Counted from the stretch's first letter, positions 41,458-51,848 are shown. The stretch is DNA of 64,000 nucleotides from Dokdonia sp. (GCA_020630915.1 JAHDIF010000005.1:434-64433); one strand, 5' to 3'. Numbers and translations are program-made. The notes: generated by a model from the letters alone, not told the origin.

Positions 41458-43101
41458 TTAATTAGATGCTGGGAATCCTCCGTTTGCAGAAGAGGCTGGA
41501 TTAGTATCCCAGAAAACTTGACCATTAAGATCCGCTTTTTGTGCTACATTAGGATTAGCAATAACTTCTCCAGTTGCATATGGGAATGATCTTGGGAACG
41601 GTCCTGGATCTGGCTCTAAGTTTGGTTGTAGAGTTGTTGGATATCCTTGTCTTCTGTAGAAGTTATAGGCTTCCATTCCTCCACCAAACATAGCTACCCA
41701 GTATTGTTCAGCTAATACATTCCATTTATCATCTGTAGATCCAGAATTAAATTCAGACTCTATGTCTGCAATAAATGCATCTACATCAGCACTAGCAGCT
41801 TCAAAGCTTGCATCACGATCAGCATCTACAGCTGAAAAAGCAAATACTTTATTCATCGATTTTTCAATACCATCAGTAATAAAGCCAAGAGCACCATCTG
41901 TATCTCCAGCAATCATTGCTCTTTCTGCTCTCCAGAAATCAACATACGATGCTAACATAATTGGACGGATACCTGCTCCAGCTCCACCTAGTCCAAGACC
42001 TACGTTTCTAAAGCTATCGTCATCAAAGAAACCAGCGGCAGGATATACACCCCAAGCAGTTCTAAAGAATGCGTCTGGAGGAGTTCCCTCTTGGTTACCG
42101 TGGTCACGACCCCAGTATCCATTTTCTAAGTAACAAAATGTAAATCCAGCATAGTGAGGAGGAGCACTTTGTAAAGAACAACCTAAAGTCTCACCATTTC
42201 CAGCAGGATTACAAGAAGCACCTGGAGTACAGTCATTCATTCTAGTAAAATAGTAACGAATTCTTGGGTCATTAGTTTCTAACATTAAGTTCATGAACCA
42301 GTTAGACTGGTAAAAGTTTGCTCCAGATGGTGTGTAATCACCCGCATAACGAGGATGTCTTTCATCAGGATTCACTTCTGAAGTACCATACTGCCATTGC
42401 ATATCATCAGCTGTTTCTGAAATGAACGGTTGCGTATTAATGATATTATCAAAGGTTGCCAAATCTCCAGTTGTAATAGCTGCTTTTAAGGCAACCGTAT
42501 TCATAAACTTGATCCAGCTATCATTATCACCATCATAATAAAGGTCACCTCCATTTGCAGTATCACTTTGCATTAAAGATTTAGCTTCAGCTAAAAGTGC
42601 AAGTGCTCCAGCATAAACGTCAGCATCATCATCTAATGCAGGATTAGGAAATTCTAAAGGATTGTTTGTTTGAGAGAACGGTATGTCTCCAACAAAATCT
42701 ACCATCATTAAGTAAGTGTGAGCTACTAAAGCTTTACCTACAGCTTCCTGATAGTTCAAAGAACCATCAGTATTTAACGCTTCAATATTGGCAACATCAG
42801 GAATCATGTTTGCATATAAGGCAGTCCAAGTACCATCAAGAGTACCTCCGTTAAGGCCAGCAAAATAATTTCTATTACCAAAGTATGAAATTCTAGTAAG
42901 ATCCTCACTATTGTTAAGGAAGGTACCCATAGCATTTCTATAGTTCAATTGAATCGAATTCAAAAGTAGTGCAGGATCGGCTTGATCTGAACTTAATGCA
43001 TTCGGATTCGCCAATTGCTCTAATTCTATCGTTTCACATGAGGTGAACAAAAATGCACCTGTGAAAAGAAGTGGTAGAGCGTATTTAAATATATTTTTCA
43101 T
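41458..43101 (-). CDS. SusD/RagB-family nutrient-binding lipoprotein
   Basis: 547 aa with a lipobox (LFTSC, Cys22). Helical SusD-type repeats carry conserved stretches: ALLLNSIQLNYRNAMGTFLN, ALVAHTYLMMVDFVGDIPFS (the TPR-like pair with the G-D-I-P-F motif), DSWIKFMNTVALKAAI and EQYWVAMFGGGMEAYNFYRR. It is the lid protein over the SusC channel and binds the imported oligomer at the cell surface. Loops rich in Asp/Asn and the CTPGASCN pair suggest calcium or disulfide stabilisation. The ligand is unknown. Confidence 0.92.
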   Translation of the reverse strand: MKNIFKYALPLLFTGAFLFTSCETIELEQLANPNALSSDQADPALLLNSIQLNYRNAMGTFLNNSEDLTRISYFGNRNYFAGLNGGTLDGTWTALYANMIPDVANIEALNTDGSLNYQEAVGKALVAHTYLMMVDFVGDIPFSQTNNPLEFPNPALDDDADVYAGALALLAEAKSLMQSDTANGGDLYYDGDNDSWIKFMNTVALKAAITTGDLATFDNIINTQPFISETADDMQWQYGTSEVNPDERHPRYAGDYTPSGANFYQSNWFMNLMLETNDPRIRYYFTRMNDCTPGASCNPAGNGETLGCSLQSAPPHYAGFTFCYLENGYWGRDHGNQEGTPPDAFFRTAWGVYPAAGFFDDDSFRNVGLGLGGAGAGIRPIMLASYVDFWRAERAMIAGDTDGALGFITDGIEKSMNKVFAFSAVDADRDASFEAASADVDAFIADIESEFNSGSTDDKWNVLAEQYWVAMFGGGMEAYNFYRRQGYPTTLQPNLEPDPGPFPRSFPYATGEVIANPNVAQKADLNGQVFWDTNPASSANGGFPASN

Positions 43102-43123
43102 TTCTTAATTTTATTTAAAGTTA

Positions 43124-46100
43124 TTAGAATGATGCTTTAACGCTTACTCCATAACGTCTTGAAGATGGACCATTGATGTAGTCAAAACCACGACCGTTAC
43201 CAATACCAACACCAGCTACGTTAGGATCAAAATTCGCTCCATCAGGCGTATTGTAGGCATCATACCATAAGTTGAAACCACTAGCCGTAATACTAAATGA
43301 ACCAAAAGGAGTCTTATCTAAGTATTTCTTAGGTACACTATATCCAAGAGATACTTCTTGTAATCTTAATACAGATGCATCATAAATAGATAATTCTTTT
43401 GGGCCAAACAATACATTTGAGAAGTAGTATTGTGAGTTATTAATCTGAGTTTCATTCGGAGAACCATCTGCCTGTACTCCAGGAAGAATATATGTGTTTT
43501 CACGATCTTCAGTTTCAACAATTAGACCACGTCCTAAAAGCACACCAATAGTAGATGACGCTATATCACCACCTTTTGTATGATTGAATTGGAAACCAAA
43601 GTTGAAGTTTTTGTAGCTCATTGTGTTAATCCAGTTAAGAACATAATCTGGTTGTGGATTACCAATGATAGGAGTAATGTTTCTTCCATCATCAAGGGTG
43701 ATGTTATCTTCAGCAACATAATTACCTGCAGTATCCACTACAAAATTACCGTTGTCGTCACGAAGAATTCTTCGACCTACGATTACACCTAACTGCTCGC
43801 CTTCTATAGCGGCATTACCTCCAAGAATTGGGTTTGCTGATCCTGCAAATACAATTTGATCCTGCTCTAATTCAGTTACGATTTGCTCACTTTTTGTAAA
43901 GTTTGCTCTTGTATTCCAAGTAAATCCATTATCATCAGATCTGAATACGTCTACTCCAAGATCAATTTCAATACCATCACCTTCTACTTTACCAATGTTT
44001 TCAGTAGTAAATGTAGATCCACTTGATGGAGAAAGGTTAGAGCCAACTATCTGATCAGTAGTTTCTCTTGTAAAGTAGGAGAAATCAATGTCTACTCTAT
44101 TATCAAATAAACGAGTATTGAAACCTGTTTCAAATTCAGATATTAAAGCTGGTTTAAGATCTGTATTTGCAATAGTATTACTCACAGAGTTTGTTGCTAA
44201 ACCAGTAATACCAACATTGGTGTTTTGGTTAACGTTCTGAGAAACAGGGAATCCACTAGGAAATTCTGCAGATGTTCCAATACCAGCTCTTAACTTTAAG
44301 TAGTTAAGTGTGCTGTTACCTTTTAAACCTTCAATTGCAGCTGTAGGAATGAATGATATACTAGCAGAAGGATAAAACTGAGAATTGTTTTCTTTAGGTA
44401 GGTTAGAAACCCAGTCATTACGACCTGCTAAACCTAAGAATAAGAAATCTTTATAATCTATATCAGCTTGTGCAAGTACACCAACGATGTTTCTGTTCGT
44501 TGAGAATTGAATAGGCGTTTGTGTCAAGAAATTAAAGTGACGTTGTACTCCAAATACAATTTGCTCAGTACTTGTAACACCTTGTTGATCAAAATCTCTA
44601 GATCTAGAAGTTGCACCAGCTATAAAGCTTACACCAAAATTATCACCTATATCATAATCACCAGATAAAGCTAAGTAGTGATCCCAGATACGAGCATTGT
44701 TATCCCAAGTCCAGTAATATCCACGAATGTCATCACGAGCAGCCCCAAGAACCCCTCCTTTATTTGAGTATTCAGTATTTCTTTCATTATAGAAATCAAC
44801 ACCAGCACGATATTGCACATTAAGGTTGTCATTAAGCTCATACGCTAATGTAGCTGTACCATTCACACGATTTGTAAGCTGATTTGATCCAGCATTACGA
44901 ATAATCCAGTTTGGATTGTTAATGTCGTTACCATTACGGTAATAAATACTACCACCTGTTTCAGGAAGCTCAAAAGGAAGACCTGCTAAATCAACATTAC
45001 GTGGTGTAAAGAATACGTTTGCAAATACAGAGAAACCTAAGGTACCATTACCTCGAGAGGCAGCTACTGGTGGTGTCTCAAAGTCTGTTCTTGAGAAGTT
45101 AAGTGTTCCAGAGATCGTAAACTTATTTGTAAGTTTAGCTCTTCCTCCCAAAGACAAGTTATTTCTTCTTAATTGATTTCCAGGAGTAAATCCTTTATCT
45201 TCTAAATGACCAAAGTTTACGTTATAATTAACGTTACCATCACTAGAAGAACCATTTAAGTTCACACTTGTATTAGCAACTCCTCCAGTTCTGAAGAAAT
45301 TTTCTACTGAGTTATAGGGTCTCCAATCATAACGTTGATTTGCAAATTGTTGTGCAAGAATACTAGAACCTGTATTTGCACCATCAGGATTCAAGAAAGC
45401 TGAAGTAGAATAAGGGTGAGGAACTGTTCCATTCTCATCAATTACACCAGCGGGATCATTTAAATATCCATCAACTCCACCGGCTGCAAAAGCAGGACCC
45501 CAGTTAGAGAAGAACCATCCAAATGATTGATCAAATCCACCTCCATACTTATCTTGGTAATCTGGTAACGAAGCTATTTCATTAACGAAATAAGATTGAG
45601 AAACAGTAATTTCTGTTTTCTTAGGACCTTGAGCTCCAGAAGCACCAGCTTTAGTAGTAATAACGATTACACCATTACGACCAGCAGTACCATATAAAGT
45701 TGCAGCGGCAAGACCTTTCAGTACATTCACACTCGCAATATTATTTGGATCTAAATCTAAGAAACGAGAAGAACCGTTGTTACCGTTAAACGCACTACCA
45801 GCAGCGTTAGTATCGCTACTAAATGGTACACCGTCTACAATAAATAATGCTTGGTTATTTCCGTTGATAGAGTTTTGACCACGAATTATAACGTTCGTTG
45901 CAGAACCCGATGTTCCAGAAGCAGATGTAATGTTTACACCGGAAGCTTTTCCAGAAAGAACACGAGCAACATCCCCTTCGGTACGTCCTTCTATTTCTTC
46001 TTGAGCAACTTCACTTACAGCATAACCAAGAGCTTTTTTCTCTCTTTTTATACCTTGTGCTGTTACAATTACTTCATCCAGTTGATTGTCTGAAGCAAGA

Positions 46101-46375
46101 GTTACATTAATTGTAGATTGTCCACCTACAGTGACCTCTTGAGTTGAATAACCTACATAACTAAAAACAAGTACATCCGTTGGACTTGCGTTAATTGAGT
46201 AGTTACCATCAAAATCGGTTTGAGCTCCGGTAGTAGTTCCTTTCACAAGAACACTCGCCCCTGGAAGAGGTCCGTTTTCTTCAGAAACCGTTCCGGAAAC
46301 TGTTGTTTGTGCAAGCGATACTTGCACTACAAACGCTAACAATAGCGTTAAAATTCCACTAAACTTTGTTTTCAT
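43124..46375 (-). CDS. SusC/RagA-family TonB-linked outer-membrane transporter
   Basis: 1083 aa with a signal peptide (ends VSLAQ). Residues about 24-100 are a CarboxypepD_reg-like domain (TVSGTVSEENGPLPGASVLV). The plug begins near LDEVIVTAQGIKREKKALGY, has the SusC signature NVLKGLAAATLYGTAGRNGV near residue 225, and is followed by a 22-strand barrel ending in Phe (SVKASF). The transporter imports ligands delivered by SusD using TonB energy. No glycoside hydrolase, protease or sensor genes lie in the locus, so a sugar substrate cannot be claimed. Confidence 0.95.
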   Translation of the reverse strand: MKTKFSGILTLLLAFVVQVSLAQTTVSGTVSEENGPLPGASVLVKGTTTGAQTDFDGNYSINASPTDVLVFSYVGYSTQEVTVGGQSTINVTLASDNQLDEVIVTAQGIKREKKALGYAVSEVAQEEIEGRTEGDVARVLSGKASGVNITSASGTSGSATNVIIRGQNSINGNNQALFIVDGVPFSSDTNAAGSAFNGNNGSSRFLDLDPNNIASVNVLKGLAAATLYGTAGRNGVIVITTKAGASGAQGPKKTEITVSQSYFVNEIASLPDYQDKYGGGFDQSFGWFFSNWGPAFAAGGVDGYLNDPAGVIDENGTVPHPYSTSAFLNPDGANTGSSILAQQFANQRYDWRPYNSVENFFRTGGVANTSVNLNGSSSDGNVNYNVNFGHLEDKGFTPGNQLRRNNLSLGGRAKLTNKFTISGTLNFSRTDFETPPVAASRGNGTLGFSVFANVFFTPRNVDLAGLPFELPETGGSIYYRNGNDINNPNWIIRNAGSNQLTNRVNGTATLAYELNDNLNVQYRAGVDFYNERNTEYSNKGGVLGAARDDIRGYYWTWDNNARIWDHYLALSGDYDIGDNFGVSFIAGATSRSRDFDQQGVTSTEQIVFGVQRHFNFLTQTPIQFSTNRNIVGVLAQADIDYKDFLFLGLAGRNDWVSNLPKENNSQFYPSASISFIPTAAIEGLKGNSTLNYLKLRAGIGTSAEFPSGFPVSQNVNQNTNVGITGLATNSVSNTIANTDLKPALISEFETGFNTRLFDNRVDIDFSYFTRETTDQIVGSNLSPSSGSTFTTENIGKVEGDGIEIDLGVDVFRSDDNGFTWNTRANFTKSEQIVTELEQDQIVFAGSANPILGGNAAIEGEQLGVIVGRRILRDDNGNFVVDTAGNYVAEDNITLDDGRNITPIIGNPQPDYVLNWINTMSYKNFNFGFQFNHTKGGDIASSTIGVLLGRGLIVETEDRENTYILPGVQADGSPNETQINNSQYYFSNVLFGPKELSIYDASVLRLQEVSLGYSVPKKYLDKTPFGSFSITASGFNLWYDAYNTPDGANFDPNVAGVGIGNGRGFDYINGPSSRRYGVSVKASF

Positions 46376-46493
46376 TTTTATAAATTATTTGAATTAGCCA
46401 ATGCCAAAAATCACAATAAAAAGTTAATTACACAACTATTTGTTCCTAAAATTTAGTTTTTTTTAAGGGAATGTTACCCTTGTGTTAACAGTG

Positions 46494-48188
46494 CTAGAAG
46501 CGTACCCCTAATTGAAAGTGTAGTTTGGTGTTGTTAAAATCAAAGTTTTGTTTTTCATTTTTGCCGTTAGCTATAATAATCTTTAAAACTCCAGCCTTAG
46601 TTCTTATTCCTGCACCGAGACCGAAACTAAACAGCGATAATCGTTGCTCGGTTAATTGATTTTCGAAATATCCCAAATCTATAATGCTCTGAACATAAAG
46701 ACTTTGATTGAGAATGTAACGATACTCTGTGTTAAGTGTGGTTACAAAATTTGCAAATATGCTGTTCTCTTCAAACCCTCTTATGCTTGTAATCCCTCCA
46801 AAGCGATAAAGCTCGTTAGTTAAGTAATTATCCGACCATAAAGATTGGGTTGTATTATGTACATAAACCGAATTTTTTTCATTCAGATTAATTATAGCGC
46901 TACCGCTTATAGAAAGTCCTATTTGCCGTTCCTTTATATCGGTCTCTCTATTACCTAGACTGGCAGTTAACGAAAAGGTTGCTTTTGTCGGAAAAAAATA
47001 AGCATCCTGAGGTTTTAGATAGGAGAAGTTTGTTGTAAACTTAGTGGTGTTGTAATCTAGAGTATTATTGATATTGATGAAGTCGTCTTGCAAATCTTCA
47101 GATTGGATGCCCGCGTAACCTACTCCAGTAGTTATATGGGGTGATATTTGATAATAAATATGGGCGCTTTGTGTCGTGGTGGCAAATGTGCTGTCTTTTC
47201 TAAATAGTGAAAGGTTTGCTTCTATGCCCAGGGGGCTTTTAAGGATATAAGGAAGTTTTACAGTTGCGTTTAGTTGAGATTGGTCTTCTCCATCACTTTT
47301 GTAGTTGAGCAATAATGTTTCTCCATAGTTTAAATTATTGGTCAATTGTAAATCTATATAGCCATCAAGTCGAAGGTTGTTAGTTTCTTCATTGGTTGCA
47401 AAACCTAAAAACCCATCAAATCGATTGGTGTTTTGTCTTTCTAAATAGAAGTAAACGATCGTGCTGTCTTTTTTAAATAAGACTTCGGGCTCTTTAATGC
47501 TTGAGGTGAATGAAAGTGAGTTGAGGCGTTGGTTTTGGTCGAGAAGTTCCTGCTGGTTAAAAGTGCTTCCTTTTTTTATGTTTGCATATCTTTTTAAAAA
47601 AGTATTAGGAAAAGTTTCGTAACCTTTAATTACAATGTTATCAATAGTTCGTTTGTTTTTTGATGTGAATAGGAGTTGAGAACTCAGGTTGTTATTTTTA
47701 TTCTTAGATATATTCTGAAGTTGAAAAGTTGCAAATGGATTTCCGTTGTTTGCAGCTATTGAAGTAAGTTTTTTTAAGTACGCTTTCGCGAAAGCGGTCT
47801 CTATTGTAATAGTATCTCCTTTTATGGCAATCCCTGTTTGAGTAACATATTCTTTTAGAATAGCATTGTCTGGTAAATTAATTTTGAGGTATTTGTAGAA
47901 ACTTTTAAGTTCCAGTTGAGCTAGATAGTAGGTAGAATCCTTTTTCGCTAATTTCTTGAGATGAGTATCTACATACCCTTTTGCGACTAAAGTATCTATT
48001 ATAGAGGATGTGTGTTTTTTTAAGGAATTGAGATCTTGGAATACCCTGGTGCGATTTAGGCTATCTATGACCAAAGTTTGAGAGGGTGTTTCTCCCTTTA
48101 TTTCGAGTACCAAATTACTCTCCTGTCCTGCTGCAGAAAATATAGTATAAATATTAAGGACAACAATAAATAAAGTTTTTAGTCTCAA
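46494..48188 (-). CDS. Omp85-superfamily outer-membrane protein (POTRA plus barrel)
   Basis: 564 aa with a signal peptide (ends SAAGQ). Residues about 25-240 look like POTRA-type domains (KKHTSSIIDTLVAKGYVDTH; IDNIVIKGYETFPNTFLKRY). The C-terminal barrel contains FGGITSIRGFEENS (463-476) with IRGF at 469-472, the loop-6 (V/I)RG(F/Y) signature of BamA/TamA/ShlB proteins, and ends in Phe. It is shorter than BamA, so it may be a TamA-like or two-partner-secretion-type factor. It is transcribed towards susC with a 118-bp gap, so it may form a separate unit. Secreted partner unknown. Confidence 0.82.
   Translation of the reverse strand: MRLKTLFIVVLNIYTIFSAAGQESNLVLEIKGETPSQTLVIDSLNRTRVFQDLNSLKKHTSSIIDTLVAKGYVDTHLKKLAKKDSTYYLAQLELKSFYKYLKINLPDNAILKEYVTQTGIAIKGDTITIETAFAKAYLKKLTSIAANNGNPFATFQLQNISKNKNNNLSSQLLFTSKNKRTIDNIVIKGYETFPNTFLKRYANIKKGSTFNQQELLDQNQRLNSLSFTSSIKEPEVLFKKDSTIVYFYLERQNTNRFDGFLGFATNEETNNLRLDGYIDLQLTNNLNYGETLLLNYKSDGEDQSQLNATVKLPYILKSPLGIEANLSLFRKDSTFATTTQSAHIYYQISPHITTGVGYAGIQSEDLQDDFININNTLDYNTTKFTTNFSYLKPQDAYFFPTKATFSLTASLGNRETDIKERQIGLSISGSAIINLNEKNSVYVHNTTQSLWSDNYLTNELYRFGGITSIRGFEENSIFANFVTTLNTEYRYILNQSLYVQSIIDLGYFENQLTEQRLSLFSFGLGAGIRTKAGVLKIIIANGKNEKQNFDFNNTKLHFQLGVRF
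47782..47795. repeat. Iterated palindrome inside the Omp85-like gene
   Basis: Perfect copy read as AFAKA (TAFAKAYLKK), in a POTRA helix. It is the first copy after a 10.5-kb stretch without any (37289-47781). Confidence 0.9.
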
Positions 48189-48287
48189 AATGACGTATTT
48201 GGATACGTAAAGCTAACGGTTTTGGACTTCTCTAAGTATAGTGTAACGTTTTTATTAGTGATGAATTGGAAAATAAGTTATTTAAGA

Positions 48288-48318
48288 TTTGATTAACTTA
48301 AAATAATACGTACCTTTG
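48288..48318 (+). promoter_or_regulatory. Promoter of the ribosomal superoperon
   Basis: TTTG (48288-48291) and TACCTTTG (48311-48318) are separated by exactly 19 bp, a perfect match to the Bacteroidota consensus TTTG-N19-TAnnTTTG. A small hairpin (CCCTA-TTT-TAGGG, 48324-48336) would lie at the very 5' end of the transcript, 38 bp before rpsL. Confidence 0.85.
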
Positions 48319-48373
48319 CACGCCCTATTTTAGGGGAAATTATATTTTTTTAATAAATATTAGGTAGAAAGAA

Positions 48374-48748
48374 ATGCCAACAATTTCACAATTAGTACGA
48401 AAAGGAAGAGTCAAAATTACCAAGAAGAGTAAATCGGCTGCTTTAGATTCGTGTCCACAACGCCGTGGAGTATGTACTCGTGTTTACACGACTACGCCTA
48501 AAAAACCTAACTCAGCGATGCGTAAAGTTGCACGTGTACGTTTGACAAATGGTAAAGAGGTGAATGCATACATAGGTGGTGAAGGTCACAATTTACAGGA
48601 GCACTCGATAGTATTGGTAAGAGGCGGAAGGGTAAAAGATTTGCCAGGAGTTAGATATCACATTGTACGTGGAGCTTTGGATACCGCAGGTGTTCAAGGA
48701 AGACTACAAGCTAGATCTAAATACGGTGCAAAACGCCCAAAAAAGTAA
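48374..48748 (+). CDS. rpsL: 30S ribosomal protein S12
   Basis: 124 aa decoding-centre protein. [11 protein letters not shown] (41-51) and [12 protein letters not shown] (86-97) are the loops near the decoding site. Lys43 and Lys88, the sites of streptomycin-resistance mutations, carry the wild-type residues, and Asp89 (methylthiolated in E. coli) is present. First gene of the superoperon; A-rich start context (AAAGAAATG). Confidence 0.98.
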   Translation: MPTISQLVRKGRVKITKKSKSAALDSCPQRRGVCTRVYTTTPKKPNSAMRKVARVRLTNGKEVNAYIGGEGHNLQEHSIVLVRGGRVKDLPGVRYHIVRGALDTAGVQGRLQARSKYGAKRPKK

Positions 48749-48774
48749 TTAAAAAACACTTTTAAAAAGAAGTA

Positions 48775-49251
48775 ATGAGAAAAAGACAGGCCAAAAAGAG
48801 ACCACTTTTGCCGGATCCACGTTTTAACGATCAGCTAGTAACGCGTTTCGTTAACATGATGATGTGGGATGGTAAGAAATCGGTAGCCTTTAAAGTATTT
48901 TACGATGCTATTGATATCGTAGAAGAAAAGAAAACAGACGAAGAGAAAACAGCTTTAGAAATATGGAAGGATGCGTTATCTAACGTTATGCCTCACGTAG
49001 AAGTTCGTAGTCGTCGAGTAGGAGGAGCAACTTTCCAAATCCCTATGCAAATCCGTCCAGATCGTAAGATTTCAACTGCTATGAAGTGGTTAATCGGATA
49101 TGCTAGAAAAAGAAACGAAAAATCTATGGCTTCTAAGCTTGCGGCAGAAATATTAGCTGCTTCAAAAGAAGAAGGTGCAGCTGTTAAAAAGCGTACTGAT
49201 ACGCATAAAATGGCTGAAGCAAATAAAGCATTTTCACATTTTAGATTCTAA
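48775..49251 (+). CDS. rpsG: 30S ribosomal protein S7
   Basis: 158 aa, primary 16S 3'-domain binder at the exit site. Starts [20 protein letters not shown] and holds the family stretch [20 protein letters not shown]. The usual length is about 156. The gap to rpsL is 26 bp, to fusA 3 bp. Confidence 0.98.
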   Translation: MRKRQAKKRPLLPDPRFNDQLVTRFVNMMMWDGKKSVAFKVFYDAIDIVEEKKTDEEKTALEIWKDALSNVMPHVEVRSRRVGGATFQIPMQIRPDRKISTAMKWLIGYARKRNEKSMASKLAAEILAASKEEGAAVKKRTDTHKMAEANKAFSHFRF

Positions 49252-49254
49252 GAA

Positions 49255-51378
49255 ATGGCAAGAAATTTAAAATTCACTAGAAATATTGGTATTGCAGCGC
49301 ACATTGATGCTGGAAAAACCACTACTACAGAGCGTATTCTTTATTACACAGGTGTGAGTCATAAAATTGGAGAAGTGCACGATGGTGCTGCTACAATGGA
49401 CTGGATGGAGCAAGAGCAGGAGCGTGGTATTACCATTACTTCTGCGGCTACAACTTGTGAGTGGCAGTTTCCTACAGAAAACGGAAAGCCTGTTGCAGAT
49501 ACTAAAGGGTATCACTTTAATATTATTGATACTCCTGGTCACGTTGATTTTACGGTTGAAGTGAACCGTTCTTTACGTGTACTTGATGGATTAGTGTTCC
49601 TTTTTAGTGCAGTAGATGGTGTAGAGCCACAATCAGAAACTAACTGGAGGCTGGCTGATAATTACAAAGTGCCACGTATTGGATTTGTAAATAAAATGGA
49701 TCGTCAAGGATCTAATTTCCTTGAGGTTTGTCAGCAAGTAAAAGATATGTTGGGTTCTAATGCAGTGCCTATTGTATTGAATATTGGTGATGAAGAAGAT
49801 TTCAAAGGTATTGTAGATTTAGTTAAGAACCGAGCTATCGTATGGCACGAGGAAGGAATGGGATCTACGTTTGATGTTATTGATATTCCTGAAGACCTTA
49901 AAGAAGAAGCAAAGGAACTTCGTGGTAAGCTTATAGAAGAAGTTGCTGCGTATGATGAGGATTTGCTTGAGAAATATATGGAAGATGAGGAGTCTATTAC
50001 AGAAGAAGAAGTGCACGCTGCGCTTCGTGCTGCTGTGATGGATATGTCTATCATTCCTATGATCTGTGGGTCAGCCTTTAAAAACAAAGGTGTACAGTTC
50101 TTGTTAGATGCTGTATGTCGTTACTTGCCTTCTCCTACGGATAAGGAAGGTATTGTTGGGGTGAATCCTAATACAGATCAAGAAGAATTACGTAAGCCAG
50201 ATGTAAAAGAGCCATTTGCTGCTCTTGCATTTAAGATTGCTACAGATCCTTTTGTGGGGCGTTTAGCATTCTTTAGGGCTTATTCTGGTCGTTTAGACGC
50301 AGGATCTTACGTTTTAAATAATCGGTCTGGTAAAAAAGAGCGTATCTCACGTATCTATCAAATGCACGCTAATAAGCAAAATGCCATCGATTTTATAGAA
50401 GCTGGAGATATCGGTGCTGCTGTTGGATTTAAATCTATCAAAACAGGAGATACCTTAACAGATCAAGAGCATCCTATCGTATTGGAATCTATGAACTTTC
50501 CAGATCCAGTAATCGGTATTGCTGTTGAGCCTAAGACCAAGGCAGATGTAGATAAATTGGGTATGGGCTTAGCTAAATTAGCTGAAGAGGATCCAACATT
50601 TACCGTGCGTTCTGACGAGGCTTCTGGTCAAACTATTATATCTGGAATGGGTGAGCTTCACTTAGATGTAATTGTAGATCGTCTTAAAAGAGAATTTAAA
50701 GTAGAAGTAAATCAAGGACAACCACAGGTTGAGTATAAGGAGGCTATTACTGCAAGAGCAGAACATAGAGAGACTTATAAGAAACAGTCTGGTGGTCGTG
50801 GTAAATTTGCAGATATCGTATTTACACTTGAGCCTGCAGAGGAAGGTGCAGTTGGACTGCAGTTTGAGTCTGTGATTAAGGGTGGTAACGTGCCAAAAGA
50901 ATTTGTTCCTTCTGTAGAGAAAGGATTCAAAATGGCTATGGTGAACGGGCCTCTTGCTGGTTACGAAGTAGATGCTATGAAGGTAACATTAACAGATGGA
51001 TCGTATCACGATGTAGATTCTGATCAGTTATCTTTCGAGCTTGCTGCAAAACTTGGTTTTAAAAATGCTGCAAAAGCAGCAAAAGCTGTGATAATGGAGC
51101 CTATTATGAAACTTGAGGTAATTACTCCTGAAGAGAATATGGGTGATATCGTAGGTGATTTGAACCGTCGTCGTGGACAAGTATCTGATATGGGTGACCG
51201 TGCAGGTGCAAAAACGGTGAAGGCTACAGTTCCACTTTCAGAAATGTTTGGTTACGTAACTACATTACGTACACTTTCTTCTGGACGTGCAACATCTACA
51301 ATGGAATTTTCACATTATGCAGAAACTCCTTCTAGTATTTCAGAAGAAGTGATAGCAGCAGCAAAAGGAACAAACTAA
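49255..51378 (+). CDS. fusA: Elongation factor G
   Basis: 707 aa translocation GTPase. G1 is AHIDAGKT (15-22), switch I contains [14 protein letters not shown]3 is DTPGHVD (92-98), and G4 is NKMD (146-149). The later domains carry [11 protein letters not shown] and [20 protein letters not shown]. In many bacteria tuf follows fusA; here rpsJ follows directly (12 bp), so tuf must lie elsewhere. This fusA copy is inside the str operon and is the likely housekeeping EF-G. Confidence 0.98.
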   Translation: MARNLKFTRNIGIAAHIDAGKTTTTERILYYTGVSHKIGEVHDGAATMDWMEQEQERGITITSAATTCEWQFPTENGKPVADTKGYHFNIIDTPGHVDFTVEVNRSLRVLDGLVFLFSAVDGVEPQSETNWRLADNYKVPRIGFVNKMDRQGSNFLEVCQQVKDMLGSNAVPIVLNIGDEEDFKGIVDLVKNRAIVWHEEGMGSTFDVIDIPEDLKEEAKELRGKLIEEVAAYDEDLLEKYMEDEESITEEEVHAALRAAVMDMSIIPMICGSAFKNKGVQFLLDAVCRYLPSPTDKEGIVGVNPNTDQEELRKPDVKEPFAALAFKIATDPFVGRLAFFRAYSGRLDAGSYVLNNRSGKKERISRIYQMHANKQNAIDFIEAGDIGAAVGFKSIKTGDTLTDQEHPIVLESMNFPDPVIGIAVEPKTKADVDKLGMGLAKLAEEDPTFTVRSDEASGQTIISGMGELHLDVIVDRLKREFKVEVNQGQPQVEYKEAITARAEHRETYKKQSGGRGKFADIVFTLEPAEEGAVGLQFESVIKGGNVPKEFVPSVEKGFKMAMVNGPLAGYEVDAMKVTLTDGSYHDVDSDQLSFELAAKLGFKNAAKAAKAVIMEPIMKLEVITPEENMGDIVGDLNRRRGQVSDMGDRAGAKTVKATVPLSEMFGYVTTLRTLSSGRATSTMEFSHYAETPSSISEEVIAAAKGTN

Positions 51379-51390
51379 TTTACTAAGGAT

Positions 51391-51696
51391 ATGAGTCAAA
51401 AAATAAGAATCAAATTAAAGTCTTACGATCACAACTTAGTAGATAAGTCTGCTGAGAAGATTGTAAAAACAGTAAAAACAACGGGTGCTGTTGTAACAGG
51501 TCCAATACCATTGCCAACACACAAGAAAATTTTTACAGTACTACGTTCTCCACACGTAAACAAGAAGTCAAGGGAGCAATTTCAATTAAGTTCTTACAAG
51601 CGTCTTCTTGATATCTATTCTTCTTCATCAAAAACGATTGATGCTTTGATGAAGTTGGAGTTACCATCTGGAGTAGAGGTAGAGATAAAAGTGTGA
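51391..51696 (+). CDS. rpsJ: 30S ribosomal protein S10
   Basis: 101 aa; [20 protein letters not shown] and [20 protein letters not shown] are diagnostic. S10 also serves as NusE in transcription antitermination, so its place just before a terminator-like hairpin (51787-51816) may matter. Confidence 0.98.
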   Translation: MSQKIRIKLKSYDHNLVDKSAEKIVKTVKTTGAVVTGPIPLPTHKKIFTVLRSPHVNKKSREQFQLSSYKRLLDIYSSSSKTIDALMKLELPSGVEVEIKV

Positions 51697-51707
51697 TAGG
51701 TAAGTAT

Positions 51708-51721
51708 GCTTTCGCGAAAGC
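51708..51721. repeat. Iterated palindrome between rpsJ and rplC
   Basis: Perfect copy flanked by TAT/GTA (GTATGC...GCGTAC), in the only large gap of the superoperon besides rpsN-rpsH and rpsK-rpsD. It stands 66 bp before the terminator-like hairpin. Confidence 0.9.
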
Positions 51722-51786
51722 GTACTAAAGACCACCGCACTAAAATGTCCTAAGCTGCGAGCGAGGGAAAAACGGAAAAACACATT

Positions 51787-51816
51787 CAAGGTCGAACGTG
51801 TTCGGCCTTGTTTTTT
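51787..51816 (+). terminator. Terminator or attenuator inside the ribosomal superoperon
   Basis: CAAGGTCGAAC (51787-51797) pairs with GTTCGGCCTTG (51800-51810, one G-T pair) around a 2-nt loop and is followed directly by TTTTTT. This is a strong intrinsic terminator shape in the 152-bp gap between rpsJ and rplC. It could end part of the transcripts or be the regulated element for rplC-rplD and the following genes, by analogy with L4-controlled attenuation in E. coli; the analogy is inference. Confidence 0.7.
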
Positions 51817-51848
51817 AGAATTGAATTTTAATAATTAATTATATAAAT

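Noticed and set aside
1019-51721. The palindrome as a set of Rho-independent terminators.
   Set aside because: Most copies lie inside genes and none is followed by a T run; separate terminators exist after the M1 peptidase, the S8 protease and the DinB gene.
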